Origin: Cellvibrionaceae bacterium
Lineage (GTDB): Bacteria; Pseudomonadota; Gammaproteobacteria; Pseudomonadales; Cellvibrionaceae
DNA length: 64,000 nt
Assembly: GCA_024707385.1 (NCBI GenBank)
Contig: JANPZW010000004.1
Span: 1-64,000 of the forward strand
Reading direction: 5' to 3'
Shown here piece by piece: positions 27,918-36,699 of the stretch. A program made the translations under genes and the position numbers. Position 1 is the stretch's first letter, and each line of letters begins with the position of its first letter. The notes beneath the pieces were generated by a model that did not search any database, was not told the DNA's origin, and saw only the letters and a program-made list of their open reading frames with translations.

Positions 27918-28874
27918 GTGTCTGAGAATTCGCTGCGCGCGCTGCTCGATCATGTCCGCGATTATGCCGGCGTGCAGCAAAAAAACGACATTCAACAGCT
28001 CGCCGCGATTTTGCGTGACGCTGTACCACCGGAATATCCCAATGGCGATGATTGCGCTGCGATTGCCACAGCAGATGGTTATCAACTTTTGGCGATCGAG
28101 GGATTTATCAACCGTTTTGTTGAAGCTGATCCCTGGTTTGCCGGTTGGTGCGGCATCATGGTCAACGTGAGCGATATAGCCGCCATGGGTGGCTGGCCCT
28201 TGGCAGTGGTCAATGCGCTGTGGGCGCGGCAGGGGCCTTACGCAGAAAAAATTATGCAGGGCATGGTGGCTGCGTCCCAGGCTTATCAAATTCCTATTGT
28301 TGGCGGCCACACCAATATGCGCAGTCAGCAGGAGCAATTATCCGTTGCCATTCTCGGACGGGCGCAACAGCTGCTGAGCAGTTTCGCCGCGCAACCGGGA
28401 CAGAAAATTGTTATGGCGGTGGATTTGCGCGGCGCTTATCGCGAGCCTTTTTTGAATTGGAACGCGGCAACCAGCGCGCCGCCAGAGCGGTTGCGCGGCG
28501 ATCTTGCGTTGCTGCCGGAAATTGCCCGCACGGGCCTTGCCTCCGCCGCTAAGGATATCAGCCAGGCTGGGATTCTTGGCACTCTTGCGATGCTGCTGGA
28601 GAGTTCAAGGGTCGGTGCAGATATTCAGCTGGAAAAAATTCCGCGCCCGCAAAATGTTGCTTGGGAAGAATGGTTATGCAGCTTTCCGAGTTTTGGTTTT
28701 CTGCTCGCTGTTAATGCGGAGAAATGCGGCGAGCTACTGGAGTGTTTTGCTTCGCGGGATATAGCCGCGGCGGTGATTGGCGATGTCACGGCGGAGCGCC
28801 ATCTTTGGGTGAGTTCCGCAATGGAGAGAGGATTATTTTGGGATTTGCAGACGCAAGGATTTGTCGGTCTGTAA
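27918..28874 (+). CDS. Sll0787-family AIR synthase-related protein
   Basis: A 318-residue ATP-binding protein of the PurM/ThiL/SelD fold and part of the Nit1C cluster. The N-terminal PurM domain has the GDDCAAIATADGY nucleotide/metal motif and CGIMVNVSDIAAMGGWPLAVV, and IVGGHTN follows. The C-terminal domain starts near residue 160 (GQKIVMAVDLRG) with the family's SQAGILGTLAML and SFGFLLAV. The GTG start is one base after the GNAT stop. It most likely phosphorylates or ATP-activates a pathway intermediate; the substrate is unknown. Confidence 0.9.
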   Translation: MSENSLRALLDHVRDYAGVQQKNDIQQLAAILRDAVPPEYPNGDDCAAIATADGYQLLAIEGFINRFVEADPWFAGWCGIMVNVSDIAAMGGWPLAVVNALWARQGPYAEKIMQGMVAASQAYQIPIVGGHTNMRSQQEQLSVAILGRAQQLLSSFAAQPGQKIVMAVDLRGAYREPFLNWNAATSAPPERLRGDLALLPEIARTGLASAAKDISQAGILGTLAMLLESSRVGADIQLEKIPRPQNVAWEEWLCSFPSFGFLLAVNAEKCGELLECFASRDIAAAVIGDVTAERHLWVSSAMERGLFWDLQTQGFVGL

Positions 28875-28898
28875 CCCTGTCTCAATGAGAATTTATTT

Positions 28899-29189
28899 AT
28901 GCCTGCCATGCATTTTTACGTTACCTGGCCCGACGGCAGTGAAGAGCGCTGTTATTCACCTTCCACTGTGGTCACGGAATTTCTAAAGCCCGGGACTGCT
29001 TATACCGTCACAGAATTTTTCACTCTCAGTGAAAAAGCGTTAAGGGAAGCCAGCAATCGGGTGCAGAGGAAATACGGCTTCCACTGTTCCAGCGCGATGG
29101 ATCAATTGGCGCAGATTCAGGAAAAGGCCGGCTTTTTTCAGAACGCGCCCGATCAGCGCGTTACCGTAACCAAAATTATCCCCGCCTGA
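28899..29189 (+). CDS. MSMEG_0570-family nitrogen starvation response protein
   Basis: A 96-residue protein of the Nit1C cluster. The start MPAMHFYVTWPDGSEERCYSPST and the motif KPGTAYTVTEFFTLSEKALREASNRV are those of the MSMEG_0570 family; the end (FHCSSAMDQLAQIQEKAG, VTVTKII) is also typical. It is small and soluble with no catalytic motif, perhaps a subunit or carrier. It lies 24 bases after the AIR-synthase-like gene and ten bases before the flavoprotein gene. Confidence 0.88.
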   Translation: MPAMHFYVTWPDGSEERCYSPSTVVTEFLKPGTAYTVTEFFTLSEKALREASNRVQRKYGFHCSSAMDQLAQIQEKAGFFQNAPDQRVTVTKIIPA

Positions 29190-29199
29190 GTCGTTATTT

Positions 29200-30463
29200 A
29201 TGAGCACAGTCAATCAGCATTACCCAGTCATTATTATCGGCGGCGGTCAGGCGGGGCTCTGCGTCAGTTATTACTTGCGACAGCGTAATGTCGCGCATCT
29301 AGCGTTGGAGAAAAATACGCAGATGCACACTTGGAGTAAGCAGCGTTGGGACAGTTTTTGTCTGGTAACGCCGAATTGGCAGTGCGATTTGCCGGGTCAT
29401 CCCTACGAGGGCGACGACCCGGATGGCTTCATGGTGAAGGATCAGATTGTCGAATATTTGCGCGGCTTTGCAGCGAAAGTGGCGGCGCCAGTGATGGAAC
29501 ACACCAGCGTGCAGCGGGTGACTCGTTTGGGGAAAAATATTTTCCGTGGAGACCTCCGCCGGTATTTTTTCCGCCGATCATATAGTCGTGGCAACCGGCT
29601 CCTATCAAATACCGGTCATTCCGGAATACGCCGCGCGCTTGCCGGCGGCGGTTCGTCAAGTGCACGTCGGCGAATATAAAAATTCCGCACAGCTGCCGGC
29701 CGGTGCTGTGCTGGTGGTGGGCAGCGGTCAGTCGGGCTCGCAAATTGCGGAGGATCTGCATTTAACCGGACGCAAGGTTTATCTCGCGGTCGGCAATGCA
29801 CCGCGTTGTGCCAGGTTTTATCGCGGCAAGGACGTGGTGCGTTGGTTGGCGGAAATGGGTTATTACGAAATATCCGTTATGGATCATCCGCTGCGTGAAG
29901 GCGTGCGCGACAACACCAATCACTACGTGACCGGCCGCGACGGCGGGCGCGATATTGATTTGCGGAAGTTTGCTCTGGAGGGGATGGAGTTATTTGGGCC
30001 GTTAGAGAATTTCGACGGAACTGATTTTATATTCCAACCAAAACTCGCCGAGGTGCTCGATCACGCTGATGAGGTCTACAACAATATCAACAGCCGTATC
30101 GATGCTTACATAGCGGAACACAACATCGACGCACCACCGCCCAGTCGATATGAGCCGGTCTGGCGGCCGTCGGTGGAACGGGATCGATTGAATCTTGCGG
30201 AGGCGCAGATCACCAGTGTGGTTTGGTGCATTGGCTTCAAGCCGGATTATCAGTGGTTGCAGCTGCCGGTGTTTGACAGTCGCGGTTATCCCGCGCATCA
30301 CCGGGGTGTTACTGCGGAGCCCGGCGTTTACTTTGTCGGCCTGCCGTGGTTGCACACTTGGGGGTCGGGACGCTTCTCCGGGATAGCGCGGGATGCACAA
30401 TATCTTGCCACTCACATCGCCGCTTATATTGCGGATAAGCAGCGCCTGTCGGAACCCGCTTAA
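29200..30463 (+). CDS. MSMEG_0569-family flavin-dependent oxidoreductase (one frameshift)
   Basis: A flavin monooxygenase-like enzyme of about 420 residues, last gene of the Nit1C cluster. The N-terminal FAD Rossmann motif is VIIIGGGQAGLCVSYYL, and a second dinucleotide (NADPH) motif VLVVGSGQSGSQIAEDL follows near residue 175. The typical SVVWCIGFKPDYQWLQLP and the C-terminal FVGLPWLHTWGSGRFSGIA of the family are present. One A too many in the run at 29,533-29,537 splits the gene; without it the junction reads LGKIFSVETSAGIFSADHIV. It probably oxidises an amine, oxime or nitrile precursor. The MSMEG_0565 glycosyltransferase found in other Nit1C clusters is not present downstream. Confidence 0.88.
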
Positions 30464-30569
30464 ATTTTTTTTTCGGCAAAATCTCGTGTGCCTATACTCA
30501 ATGAAATGATGGCGGACGCAAGCTCGCCAGGGTCATTCCTTCGATTGACGGTATCCACCGAGGTTTCCC

Positions 30570-32198
30570 TTGAAAATCGCAACACGTCTTTTTACCGGTT
30601 TTGGCATCATCCAGCTGCTGCTGGTCGGCGTTACTTTGGTGGGCATCAGCAAGGTGCATTACATAGATGAAACCATGCAGCACGTGGATTCCATTGATAG
30701 TAAGAAACAACGTTATGCCATCAACTTCCGCGGCAGCGTGCACGACCGAGCCATAGCGGTGCGCGATGCTGTATCACCGGTCACCAGCCCGCAGGAGCGG
30801 CAGGTTTTTTTACGGCAGATAGAGGAGCTCGACAGGTTTTATCAGGATTCATCGCGCAAGATGGACTCGTTGTTTATTGGTAATGAGGTGACAGCGGAAG
30901 AGCGCCGCCTTTTCGACGACATCAAACGCATAGAATCGCAAACCCAGGCGCTTATGAATCAGGTTTTCACTCAGCTGAGGGAGAGCCGGATCGAGGAGGC
31001 GCAGACTTTTGTCCAGCGCCAGGTAGCTCCTTCCTATACCGCCTGGTTGGCATCAATCAATCGGCTTCTCGATTATGTGGAGGCGGATATAGCGCAGCAG
31101 GGGGAGAGCGTGCGTGAAACGAGCAGCCAGTTTGCCACTCTGATGTTAGTGATCATGGGGGTAGCGCTGGTGGTGGGTTTTGTTGTCGCCTACCGCATGG
31201 TTAACCATCTTATACGCACCATCGGCGGTGAACCGGACGAGGCTGCGCAGGTGATCAACGGTGTTGCCGCTGGCGATCTCACCAAAAGCATCCGCACGGA
31301 TTATCCCGAGAGCATTATGGGCGCGGTCGCCACCATGACCGACAAACTGGCGCAGATCATCCGCGATGTCAGTAGCACTGCCACCCGATTGGTGGAAGCG
31401 TCGGATGGGCTGGCACGCACTGCGGGCGCCAATCAGGACCTGATGGTCCACCAGTTGCAGCAGACCGACCAGAGCGCCGCCGCGATAAAACAGATGGTGG
31501 TGACGGTGCAGGCGGTGGCCGGACACACGTTGGAAGCGGCCAATCTGGCGCAGAGCGCCGATCAGGAAGCGGTAAACGGTAGCAGTGAAGTCGATAAGAC
31601 GATTGCTTCCATCGAAGCGCTGGCGCGGGAGGTGGAGACCGCAGCGCAAGTGATCCACAAACTTTCCGAGGACAGCGGCAAGATCGGCAGCGTGCTGGAG
31701 GTGATCCAGAACATAGCGGCGCAGACCAATCTACTGGCCTTGAATGCCGCCATTGAAGCCGCGCGCGCCGGCGAGCATGGTCGCGGTTTTGCGGTTGTGG
31801 CGGATGAGGTCCGCGCTCTTGCCAGCCGCACCCAGGCTTCCACCCGCGATATCCAGACGTTGATCGAACAGATGCAATCGAGTGCGGATTCCGCCGTGGC
31901 GGTGATGGAGCAGGGCCGTGGCAAAGCCAATGACAGCGTGGCTCAGGCCAAGCGCGCCGGCGAGTCGCTGCATAAGATCAACCGCTCGGTTGCTTCCATC
32001 AACGGCATGAATACTCAGATCGCCACTGCCGCAGAAGAACAGTCCATGGTGGCAGAGGAGATCAGCCGCAATATCAGCCATATCACCGAGGCGTCGCAGA
32101 AAGCTGCCCAAGGTGCCAATCAGACCGGCTCGGCGAGCCGCGAGCTGGTGGCCATGGCCAATCGTCTGCAGGAAAGGGTGGAGCAGTTTCGTTTGTAG
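30570..32198 (+). CDS. Methyl-accepting chemotaxis protein
   Basis: A 542-residue inner-membrane chemoreceptor. TM1 is at about 8-26; a four-helix-bundle periplasmic sensor (about 30-187) follows; TM2 is at about 188-211. Then come a HAMP-like linker ([20 protein letters not shown]), methylation helices and the highly conserved signalling hairpin ([20 protein letters not shown] then [19 protein letters not shown]). It starts at TTG with GAGG six bases upstream. It feeds the CheA/CheW pathway; the ligand is unknown. There is no C-terminal CheR-binding pentapeptide. It lies between the nitrilase cluster and the Ada-like gene without obvious co-transcription. Confidence 0.95.
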   Translation: MKIATRLFTGFGIIQLLLVGVTLVGISKVHYIDETMQHVDSIDSKKQRYAINFRGSVHDRAIAVRDAVSPVTSPQERQVFLRQIEELDRFYQDSSRKMDSLFIGNEVTAEERRLFDDIKRIESQTQALMNQVFTQLRESRIEEAQTFVQRQVAPSYTAWLASINRLLDYVEADIAQQGESVRETSSQFATLMLVIMGVALVVGFVVAYRMVNHLIRTIGGEPDEAAQVINGVAAGDLTKSIRTDYPESIMGAVATMTDKLAQIIRDVSSTATRLVEASDGLARTAGANQDLMVHQLQQTDQSAAAIKQMVVTVQAVAGHTLEAANLAQSADQEAVNGSSEVDKTIASIEALAREVETAAQVIHKLSEDSGKIGSVLEVIQNIAAQTNLLALNAAIEAARAGEHGRGFAVVADEVRALASRTQASTRDIQTLIEQMQSSADSAVAVMEQGRGKANDSVAQAKRAGESLHKINRSVASINGMNTQIATAAEEQSMVAEEISRNISHITEASQKAAQGANQTGSASRELVAMANRLQERVEQFRL

Positions 32199-32306
32199 TC
32201 CGGCGCCAAAACCCCGACGTGTCAAAAGCTCGGATCGCAAGATCCGGGTCGCATTCCCCCCGACCCTGCCCGATAATCCGCCGAAGTTCACATTCGGCGA
32301 CAGCCC

Positions 32307-33144
32307 ATGAATCCTTCCGAGCCAAGCGATTACGACCGCATCCGCATCGCCATTGAATATCTGGTGGTGCGCATGGCGGATCAGCCTTCACTGGATGAAG
32401 TGGCGGCCCAGGTCGGTCTCAGCCCTTTCCACTTCCAGCGATTGTTCAGCCGCTGGGCCGGCGTTACACCCAAGCGGTTTTTGCAGGTGCTGACGGTGGA
32501 GCGCGCCAAAATGCTCTTGCGTGAATCCGCCTCTCTGCTGGATGTTGCGGATGAGCTCGGCCTGAGCAGCGGCTCGCGTCTCTATGACCATTTTGTTCAG
32601 CTGGAAGCCGTGACACCGGGGGAGTTCAAGAATGCCGGTCTGGGATTGACCATGGAATACGGTGTGCATCCGACGCCCTTCGGTCCTGTATTTGCCGCGG
32701 CGACAGAACGCGGACTCAGTCGCCTGGCATTCCTGGGTGAGCTGGGGGTTGCGGAGCAGTTGGCGGAATTGCGCCGCCACTGGCCGAAAGCGGTACTGCG
32801 GGAAGAGGGGGGCCGCGACAGAGGCGGTAATCCCTACTTTGTTTGCGACGGAAAAACCCGATCGACCTCTTTCGCTGTGGGTTGCCGGTACCAACTTCCA
32901 GGTCAATGTCTGGCGCGCTCTGTTGCGCATTCCGCCCGGCGCGCTGGTGAGCTACAACCAGATTGCCCGCGCGATCAACCAGCCCACAGCGGCCCGCGCG
33001 GTCGGCACCGCCGTCGGTGCCAATCCCATCGCGGTACTGATCCCCTGTCACCGGGTGATCCAGCAGAGCGGCGCGCTGGGCGGCTATCGCTGGGGTGAGG
33101 TTCGTAAACATGCCCTGCACGCCTGGGAGTCAGCGCGTTTTTAA
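32307..33144 (+). CDS. Ada-like fusion: AraC HTH + O6-alkylguanine-DNA methyltransferase (one frameshift)
   Basis: A protein of about 278 residues. The N-terminal AraC-type double helix-turn-helix (about 1-105: SLDEVAAQVGLSPFHFQRLF, SRWAGVTPKRFLQ) joins a methyltransferase with LWVAGTNFQVNVWRALLRIP, the active-site PCHRV cysteine and the HTH-like PTAARAVGTAVGANPIAVLI. The zinc-binding Ada N-domain that senses methylphosphotriesters is absent, so this is the shorter AraC-Ogt form. One G too many in the six-G run at 32,807-32,812 splits the gene. It repairs O6-methylguanine by self-alkylation and may also regulate transcription. The terminator at 33,165 follows. Confidence 0.9.
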
Positions 33145-33164
33145 ACGCCAATTCGAGGCACAAA

Positions 33165-33192
33165 AAAGGGCGCGTCTTGCGACGCGCCCTTT
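33165..33192. terminator. Bidirectional terminator after the Ada-like gene
   Basis: A twelve-base stem AAAGGGCGCGTC/GACGCGCCCTTT with loop TTGC and an A-run on its left side. It lies between the converging Ada-like and GH16 genes. Confidence 0.85.
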
Positions 33193-33213
33193 AGGGGTTG
33201 CCTATCGGCGGGA

Positions 33214-34251
33214 TCAACCTCTGCGGCGTCCCAACATCAACAGCATCATCAAAGACAGCAGGGCCAGCGGATTCAGCGCGCCGCCACCAGTGCCGCCGCC
33301 GGAGCTGGTGTTACCGGATGAGCTGCTGGAGGAGCTGGAGCTGCTGCTGGAAGACGAGCTGCTACTGCTGGAAGAGCTGCTAGAAGAACTGCTGGACGAG
33401 GAACTGGAGCTGCTGCTGGAAGAGCTGCTTGAACTTGAGCTGCTGGAAGAGCTGCTGCTGGAGCCGCCGCCATTGTCGACGGGTGGAGTGCCGTTATAGC
33501 CTTCCTGCCCTTCGCGGGTCATGGCCAGTACCAGGTAACCGTTGCGCACTACGACGTTGTTGAAATGGAAGTCCGCCTGGTTCTCGGCGAAGGTCCAGTC
33601 GGCTTTGCCCCAGCGGTTGGAGTCGAAGTTGTTGAAGTCATCGCGCCAGGCCAGGTCGAAGCCGTTGCCGTTCCAGCGGTGGTATTCAACCCAGTTTACA
33701 AACATGTAGACCGGCAGGATGCCGTCATTCCAGGGGCCTACCCACTCTGGCACATTCGGCGGCCAGAAGTTGAGACGCAGCTGCGCCGGGTTCATCAGAT
33801 CCCGAGCCTGACCGCCAGTCGTGGTGCGGACGAGTTGACCGTTCACCAACCAGCGAACTTCGTTGGGTTTCCACTCCAGGGTAAAGGTGTTGTAGGCGTC
33901 ACCGAACGACTGGCCTTGTGAATGCACCTGCTCCGACTTGGTGGTAGTGCTGAACCCGGTGATGATATTGCTCTGCCAGGAGGTCGCGTTGTTCTTGCCG
34001 AACACCTCTACGTCCACTTCTTCCCAAAACACAGATGAAAGTTCAGAGCCGTCCTTCCACAAGAAGAAGTTGGAGATGATGCCGCTGCCTTTCGCCGCGC
34101 GCATGCGGATGACGTACTTGCCGTAGAGGTTTTCTTCGAAGGTAAAGATCTCCGCGCCCTTATAGGGTTTTGCCAAAGCTGCAGTCGACAGCCCAGCCCA
34201 GACGCAAAGGAGCGCCATGCCCTGAACCATCATTTTTTTTAGAATTGTCAT
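33214..34251 (-). CDS. GH16 beta-glucanase (lichenase-like) with poly-Ser and GlyGly-CTERM anchor
   Basis: A 345-residue glycoside hydrolase of family 16. A signal peptide (about 1-27, ending ALA) precedes a beta-jelly-roll domain. The catalytic signature is FWEEVDVEVFG: nucleophile Glu78, Asp80 and acid/base Glu82. GEI-type motifs SFGDAYNTFTLEWKPNEVRW and LRLNFWPPNVPEWVGPW fit the licheninase/1,3-1,4-glucanase subgroup. A serine tract of about 50 residues and a GlyGly-CTERM tail (GGGTGGG, hydrophobic helix, GRRRG) follow. The ATG at 34,251 is chosen for its GAGGAAA site and signal peptide; the open frame runs upstream to 34,398. It is probably controlled by the AraC gene upstream. Confidence 0.9.
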   Translation of the reverse strand: MTILKKMMVQGMALLCVWAGLSTAALAKPYKGAEIFTFEENLYGKYVIRMRAAKGSGIISNFFLWKDGSELSSVFWEEVDVEVFGKNNATSWQSNIITGFSTTTKSEQVHSQGQSFGDAYNTFTLEWKPNEVRWLVNGQLVRTTTGGQARDLMNPAQLRLNFWPPNVPEWVGPWNDGILPVYMFVNWVEYHRWNGNGFDLAWRDDFNNFDSNRWGKADWTFAENQADFHFNNVVVRNGYLVLAMTREGQEGYNGTPPVDNGGGSSSSSSSSSSSSSSSSSSSSSSSSSSSSSSSSSSSSSSSSSSSSSSSSSGNTSSGGGTGGGALNPLALLSLMMLLMLGRRRG

Positions 34252-34411
34252 ATTTTTTCCTCGCAATAGTGTTACTGCTGCACGGATTCGCGCACGCCAC
34301 AGCCTGAGCCGGGGGCTTGCGGGCTGTAAAGTCTCAATTTGAGCCCTGAAGGTATTAAGACCTGCAGAAATCCTTGATTGAGCCCTGTGTCGCAACACTG
34401 TTGCCAGGCAC

Positions 34412-35575
34412 TCAGCAGTGATGCTGATGCGCCGACAGTTCGGGGGAAAATTCCCGCCGATAGGCCGTCGGGGTCACGCCCGCCATGAGTTTGAAAATCC
34501 TGTTGAAAGTCGCCTTGCTATTGAAGCCGGACTGCTGCGCGATCTCGAGGATCGAAAAGTCCTGACAGGTATCGTCATGCAGCAGGCGCTTGGCTTCGGC
34601 GACCCGGAAACCGTTGATGTATTCGTGGAAGTTTTGCTCAAAACAGCGATTGATCGCCAGTGACACCTGGCGCGGTGACATCTCCAGAAGCCCGGCAAAG
34701 CGCTCCAGCGTCAGGCGCGAATTCAGATAAGGTTTTTCCGTTTGGATAAATTTGTGAATCCGTTCCGCAAGTGCGGAGATTTCTTCGTTGTCTTCAGTGG
34801 TTTCCGCAGTCTCCTCCGTCACAGGTTCCACTATGGCGATAGAGGATGGAGGCGGGTAGGCAACGCCTCTGAGCAGCAGCACCGACACCAAGGTGAGGCT
34901 CATATAGTTGCCGAAGATCCCCAATAAATCACTCGACGCCATGGGCAACCACTGCCCGAGCAGGTGGGTGAGCAATACCCAGAACCAGATAAATACAAAC
35001 CCTACATAAGGTTGCAGCAAGCGCGCGTCCGACTCCCGCGGCGGCGCGCCGGGCTGAAACAGCAGGGCAATACACAAAATGCCGTAGATGACCGGCATCA
35101 GTTTCTTCAGTGTCAGAAAGCTCATGAAATGCGCGTTGACGTCGCTGAAGATCGCGAGGTTCAGCACTAGCTCCCGCTGCACCTCGAACGGGTGCTGATA
35201 GCAGGCCCAATACAGGTACGGGATGGTTGCCAGCGCTGGCAGCAGCTGGAGCAAATCCTTTGGCGTCAGGGGTTTGTCTGCCACCAGTAGCGAGCGGAAG
35301 GCCCAATACAGCACCGGCCCCACAGCGAAGGCGGCGAAACTGAATATCATCGGCAGCCAGGCAGAGAGTTCAAAGGCGGCGAATTTGATGGCGTCGCCCC
35401 AGAACAGCAGGGTGTCTATGGCGACAAAGGCGCTCAAGACGAAAAAGGCGGGCAGGAGCCTTTGTGCGGCGCGCGGCAGCGCCTTGACCGACCTGACGCG
35501 AAAGGCCAGCAAAAAACACAAGACTATGACCAGGGCCAGGACTATATCGTGGCTATTGAACAGGACGCTTTTCAT
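34412..35575 (-). CDS. Membrane-bound AraC-family regulator
   Basis: A 387-residue protein. The N-terminal half has about seven hydrophobic segments (from IVLALVIVLCFLLAF to YMSLTLVSVLLLRGV), and an acidic linker (EPVTEETAETTEDNEEI) leads to the cytoplasmic domain. The C-terminal AraC DNA-binding domain (about 280-385) contains RLTLERFAGLLEMSPRQVSL and FSILEIAQQSGFNSKATFNR, then FKLMAGVTPTAYRR. This layout is common in marine and polysaccharide-degrading bacteria for sensing sugars at the membrane. It lies 160 bases upstream of the GH16 gene on the same strand and may activate it. Confidence 0.9.
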   Translation of the reverse strand: MKSVLFNSHDIVLALVIVLCFLLAFRVRSVKALPRAAQRLLPAFFVLSAFVAIDTLLFWGDAIKFAAFELSAWLPMIFSFAAFAVGPVLYWAFRSLLVADKPLTPKDLLQLLPALATIPYLYWACYQHPFEVQRELVLNLAIFSDVNAHFMSFLTLKKLMPVIYGILCIALLFQPGAPPRESDARLLQPYVGFVFIWFWVLLTHLLGQWLPMASSDLLGIFGNYMSLTLVSVLLLRGVAYPPPSSIAIVEPVTEETAETTEDNEEISALAERIHKFIQTEKPYLNSRLTLERFAGLLEMSPRQVSLAINRCFEQNFHEYINGFRVAEAKRLLHDDTCQDFSILEIAQQSGFNSKATFNRIFKLMAGVTPTAYRREFSPELSAHQHHC

Positions 35576-36140
35576 ACTCCATTTCTGGCTTGGGTGCGTG
35601 GCCTGAGTTTCTGTGCGGCAAGTCTCGGTACAGGGCTAGTTGTTATTCGATTCACTTAATCACGCCGTTCCGAACTGCTCCCACGCAAAAAACATCTGAC
35701 GATATGCTGAAAATGCGATTCAGCACTCCGAAGGCAGTGTCTCAGAGGGGCATAAGGTCGTCGTTGATGTGCATCACAGTGGTTGTGGCGAGGGTATGGG
35801 GACGGTCAGAGACGACATTGATGTCTCATTTGTCGTCTTGAGTCGGTAAGAAAATGTGCCACCCGGAATGCGGTCAAAAAATACCCGCTTCGCAAGTGTG
35901 AAAAAGACACAAAAATACTTGGCGTTAGTCGCGTGAAGAGGATCACGATTTTTTCTCGATCAGTTAAAAAATGATTCAACAGGCGATAAAAAACTTCAAA
36001 TTTCCGTCGTTTCATAGAAAAAACACCCTCCTTTTAATACCCGTCTCACTGAGTTCGATAGCGTGTCTCCAGAGCTGAAGGCCGCTCATCGAATCCTGTC
36101 CCACCACAGGCTTCGACTTAGAGTTCCCGCCCGGCACTTG

Positions 36141-36174
36141 GCGTGAGTTAGCTGGTTAGCTCACGCATTTTTTT
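36141..36174 (+). terminator. Orphan rho-independent terminator
   Basis: The stem GCGTGAG/CTCACGC encloses TTAGCTGGTTAG and is followed by ATTTTTTT on the plus strand. No annotated plus-strand gene ends nearby, so it may end a small RNA or an unrecognised short gene. Confidence 0.5.
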
Positions 36175-36205
36175 CGATCACTAGGTGACCAGATGAATAA
36201 TAAAG

Positions 36206-36306
36206 AAGCCACAAGGCGCTTATTAGAAGCTGCAAGGGGCTTATTAAAGGCTGCCAGGGGCTTGTTAGAAGCTACAAGGTGCTTATTAGAAAGTGCAAGG
36301 CGCTGC
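36206..36306. repeat. 21-base tandem repeat, about four and a half copies
   Basis: Units of the type AAGGCGCTTATTAGAAGCTGC repeat with 80-90% identity. In the plus-strand frame from 36,193 (ATG after AGGTGA) they encode seven-residue repeats RLLEAAR, GLLKAAR, GLLEATR, CLLESAR, which would form an amphipathic helix. The frame goes on to 36,540 with no domain, so coding status is uncertain. Confidence 0.65.
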
Positions 36307-36699
36307 GCCAGCGGATTCAGATGCGGCGCGGTAATGACCTGCGGCCTGGTCCGTCCGAACATCCTCCTCCGCGCCGCGGGTATCTACGTCGGCAATCAGA
36401 TCTCTACCTGTTTCGGTGACCACACATCGTCTCTTTTGACGGTGACCACATTCCCGCGCCGCGGGATGGCACCAATAGCACCGGCACCAGGGTGCCGGCA
36501 GGGGTGTGGAAATTTTTTCGCGATTTTGAGGGAGCGTTAACGAAGCCGCATCAGACGGCGAGGATCGGGTGCTGAGCACTGGTCCACGAACAGACGAATT
36601 ATCGGACGGGAACCCGGATGAGTCTGATCACCCGGAGTTCATCTTCGCAATTTGAGGATGATTTCTATAAGAAACCAACAACCTGAGGTTGAAAATAAT

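Larger units (their letters stand above)
35576..36699. other. Long intergenic region with tandem repeat and orphan terminator
   Basis: About 1.1 kb without a convincing gene. It holds a weak 69-codon frame on the minus strand (35,806-36,015, GGAGGG ten bases before the ATG), an unassigned terminator at 36,141-36,174, a 21-base tandem repeat at 36,206-36,306 and a GC-rich stem CCGGCACC/GGTGCCGG at about 36,479-36,497. Promoters of the AraC gene (leftwards) and the GH10 gene (rightwards) must lie here. Confidence 0.5.

Noticed and set aside
33095..33499. Leu/Glu-rich proteins opposite the poly-serine tracts
   Set aside because: The reverse strand of serine codon runs (AGC/TCC/TCG) always reads as Leu/Glu or Ala/Pro repeats; several such frames occur, all antisense to real genes.
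35806..36015. 69-codon minus-strand gene
   Set aside because: Despite a GGAGGG upstream, the spacing is long, there is no domain and no conserved neighbour; left as part of the intergenic description.
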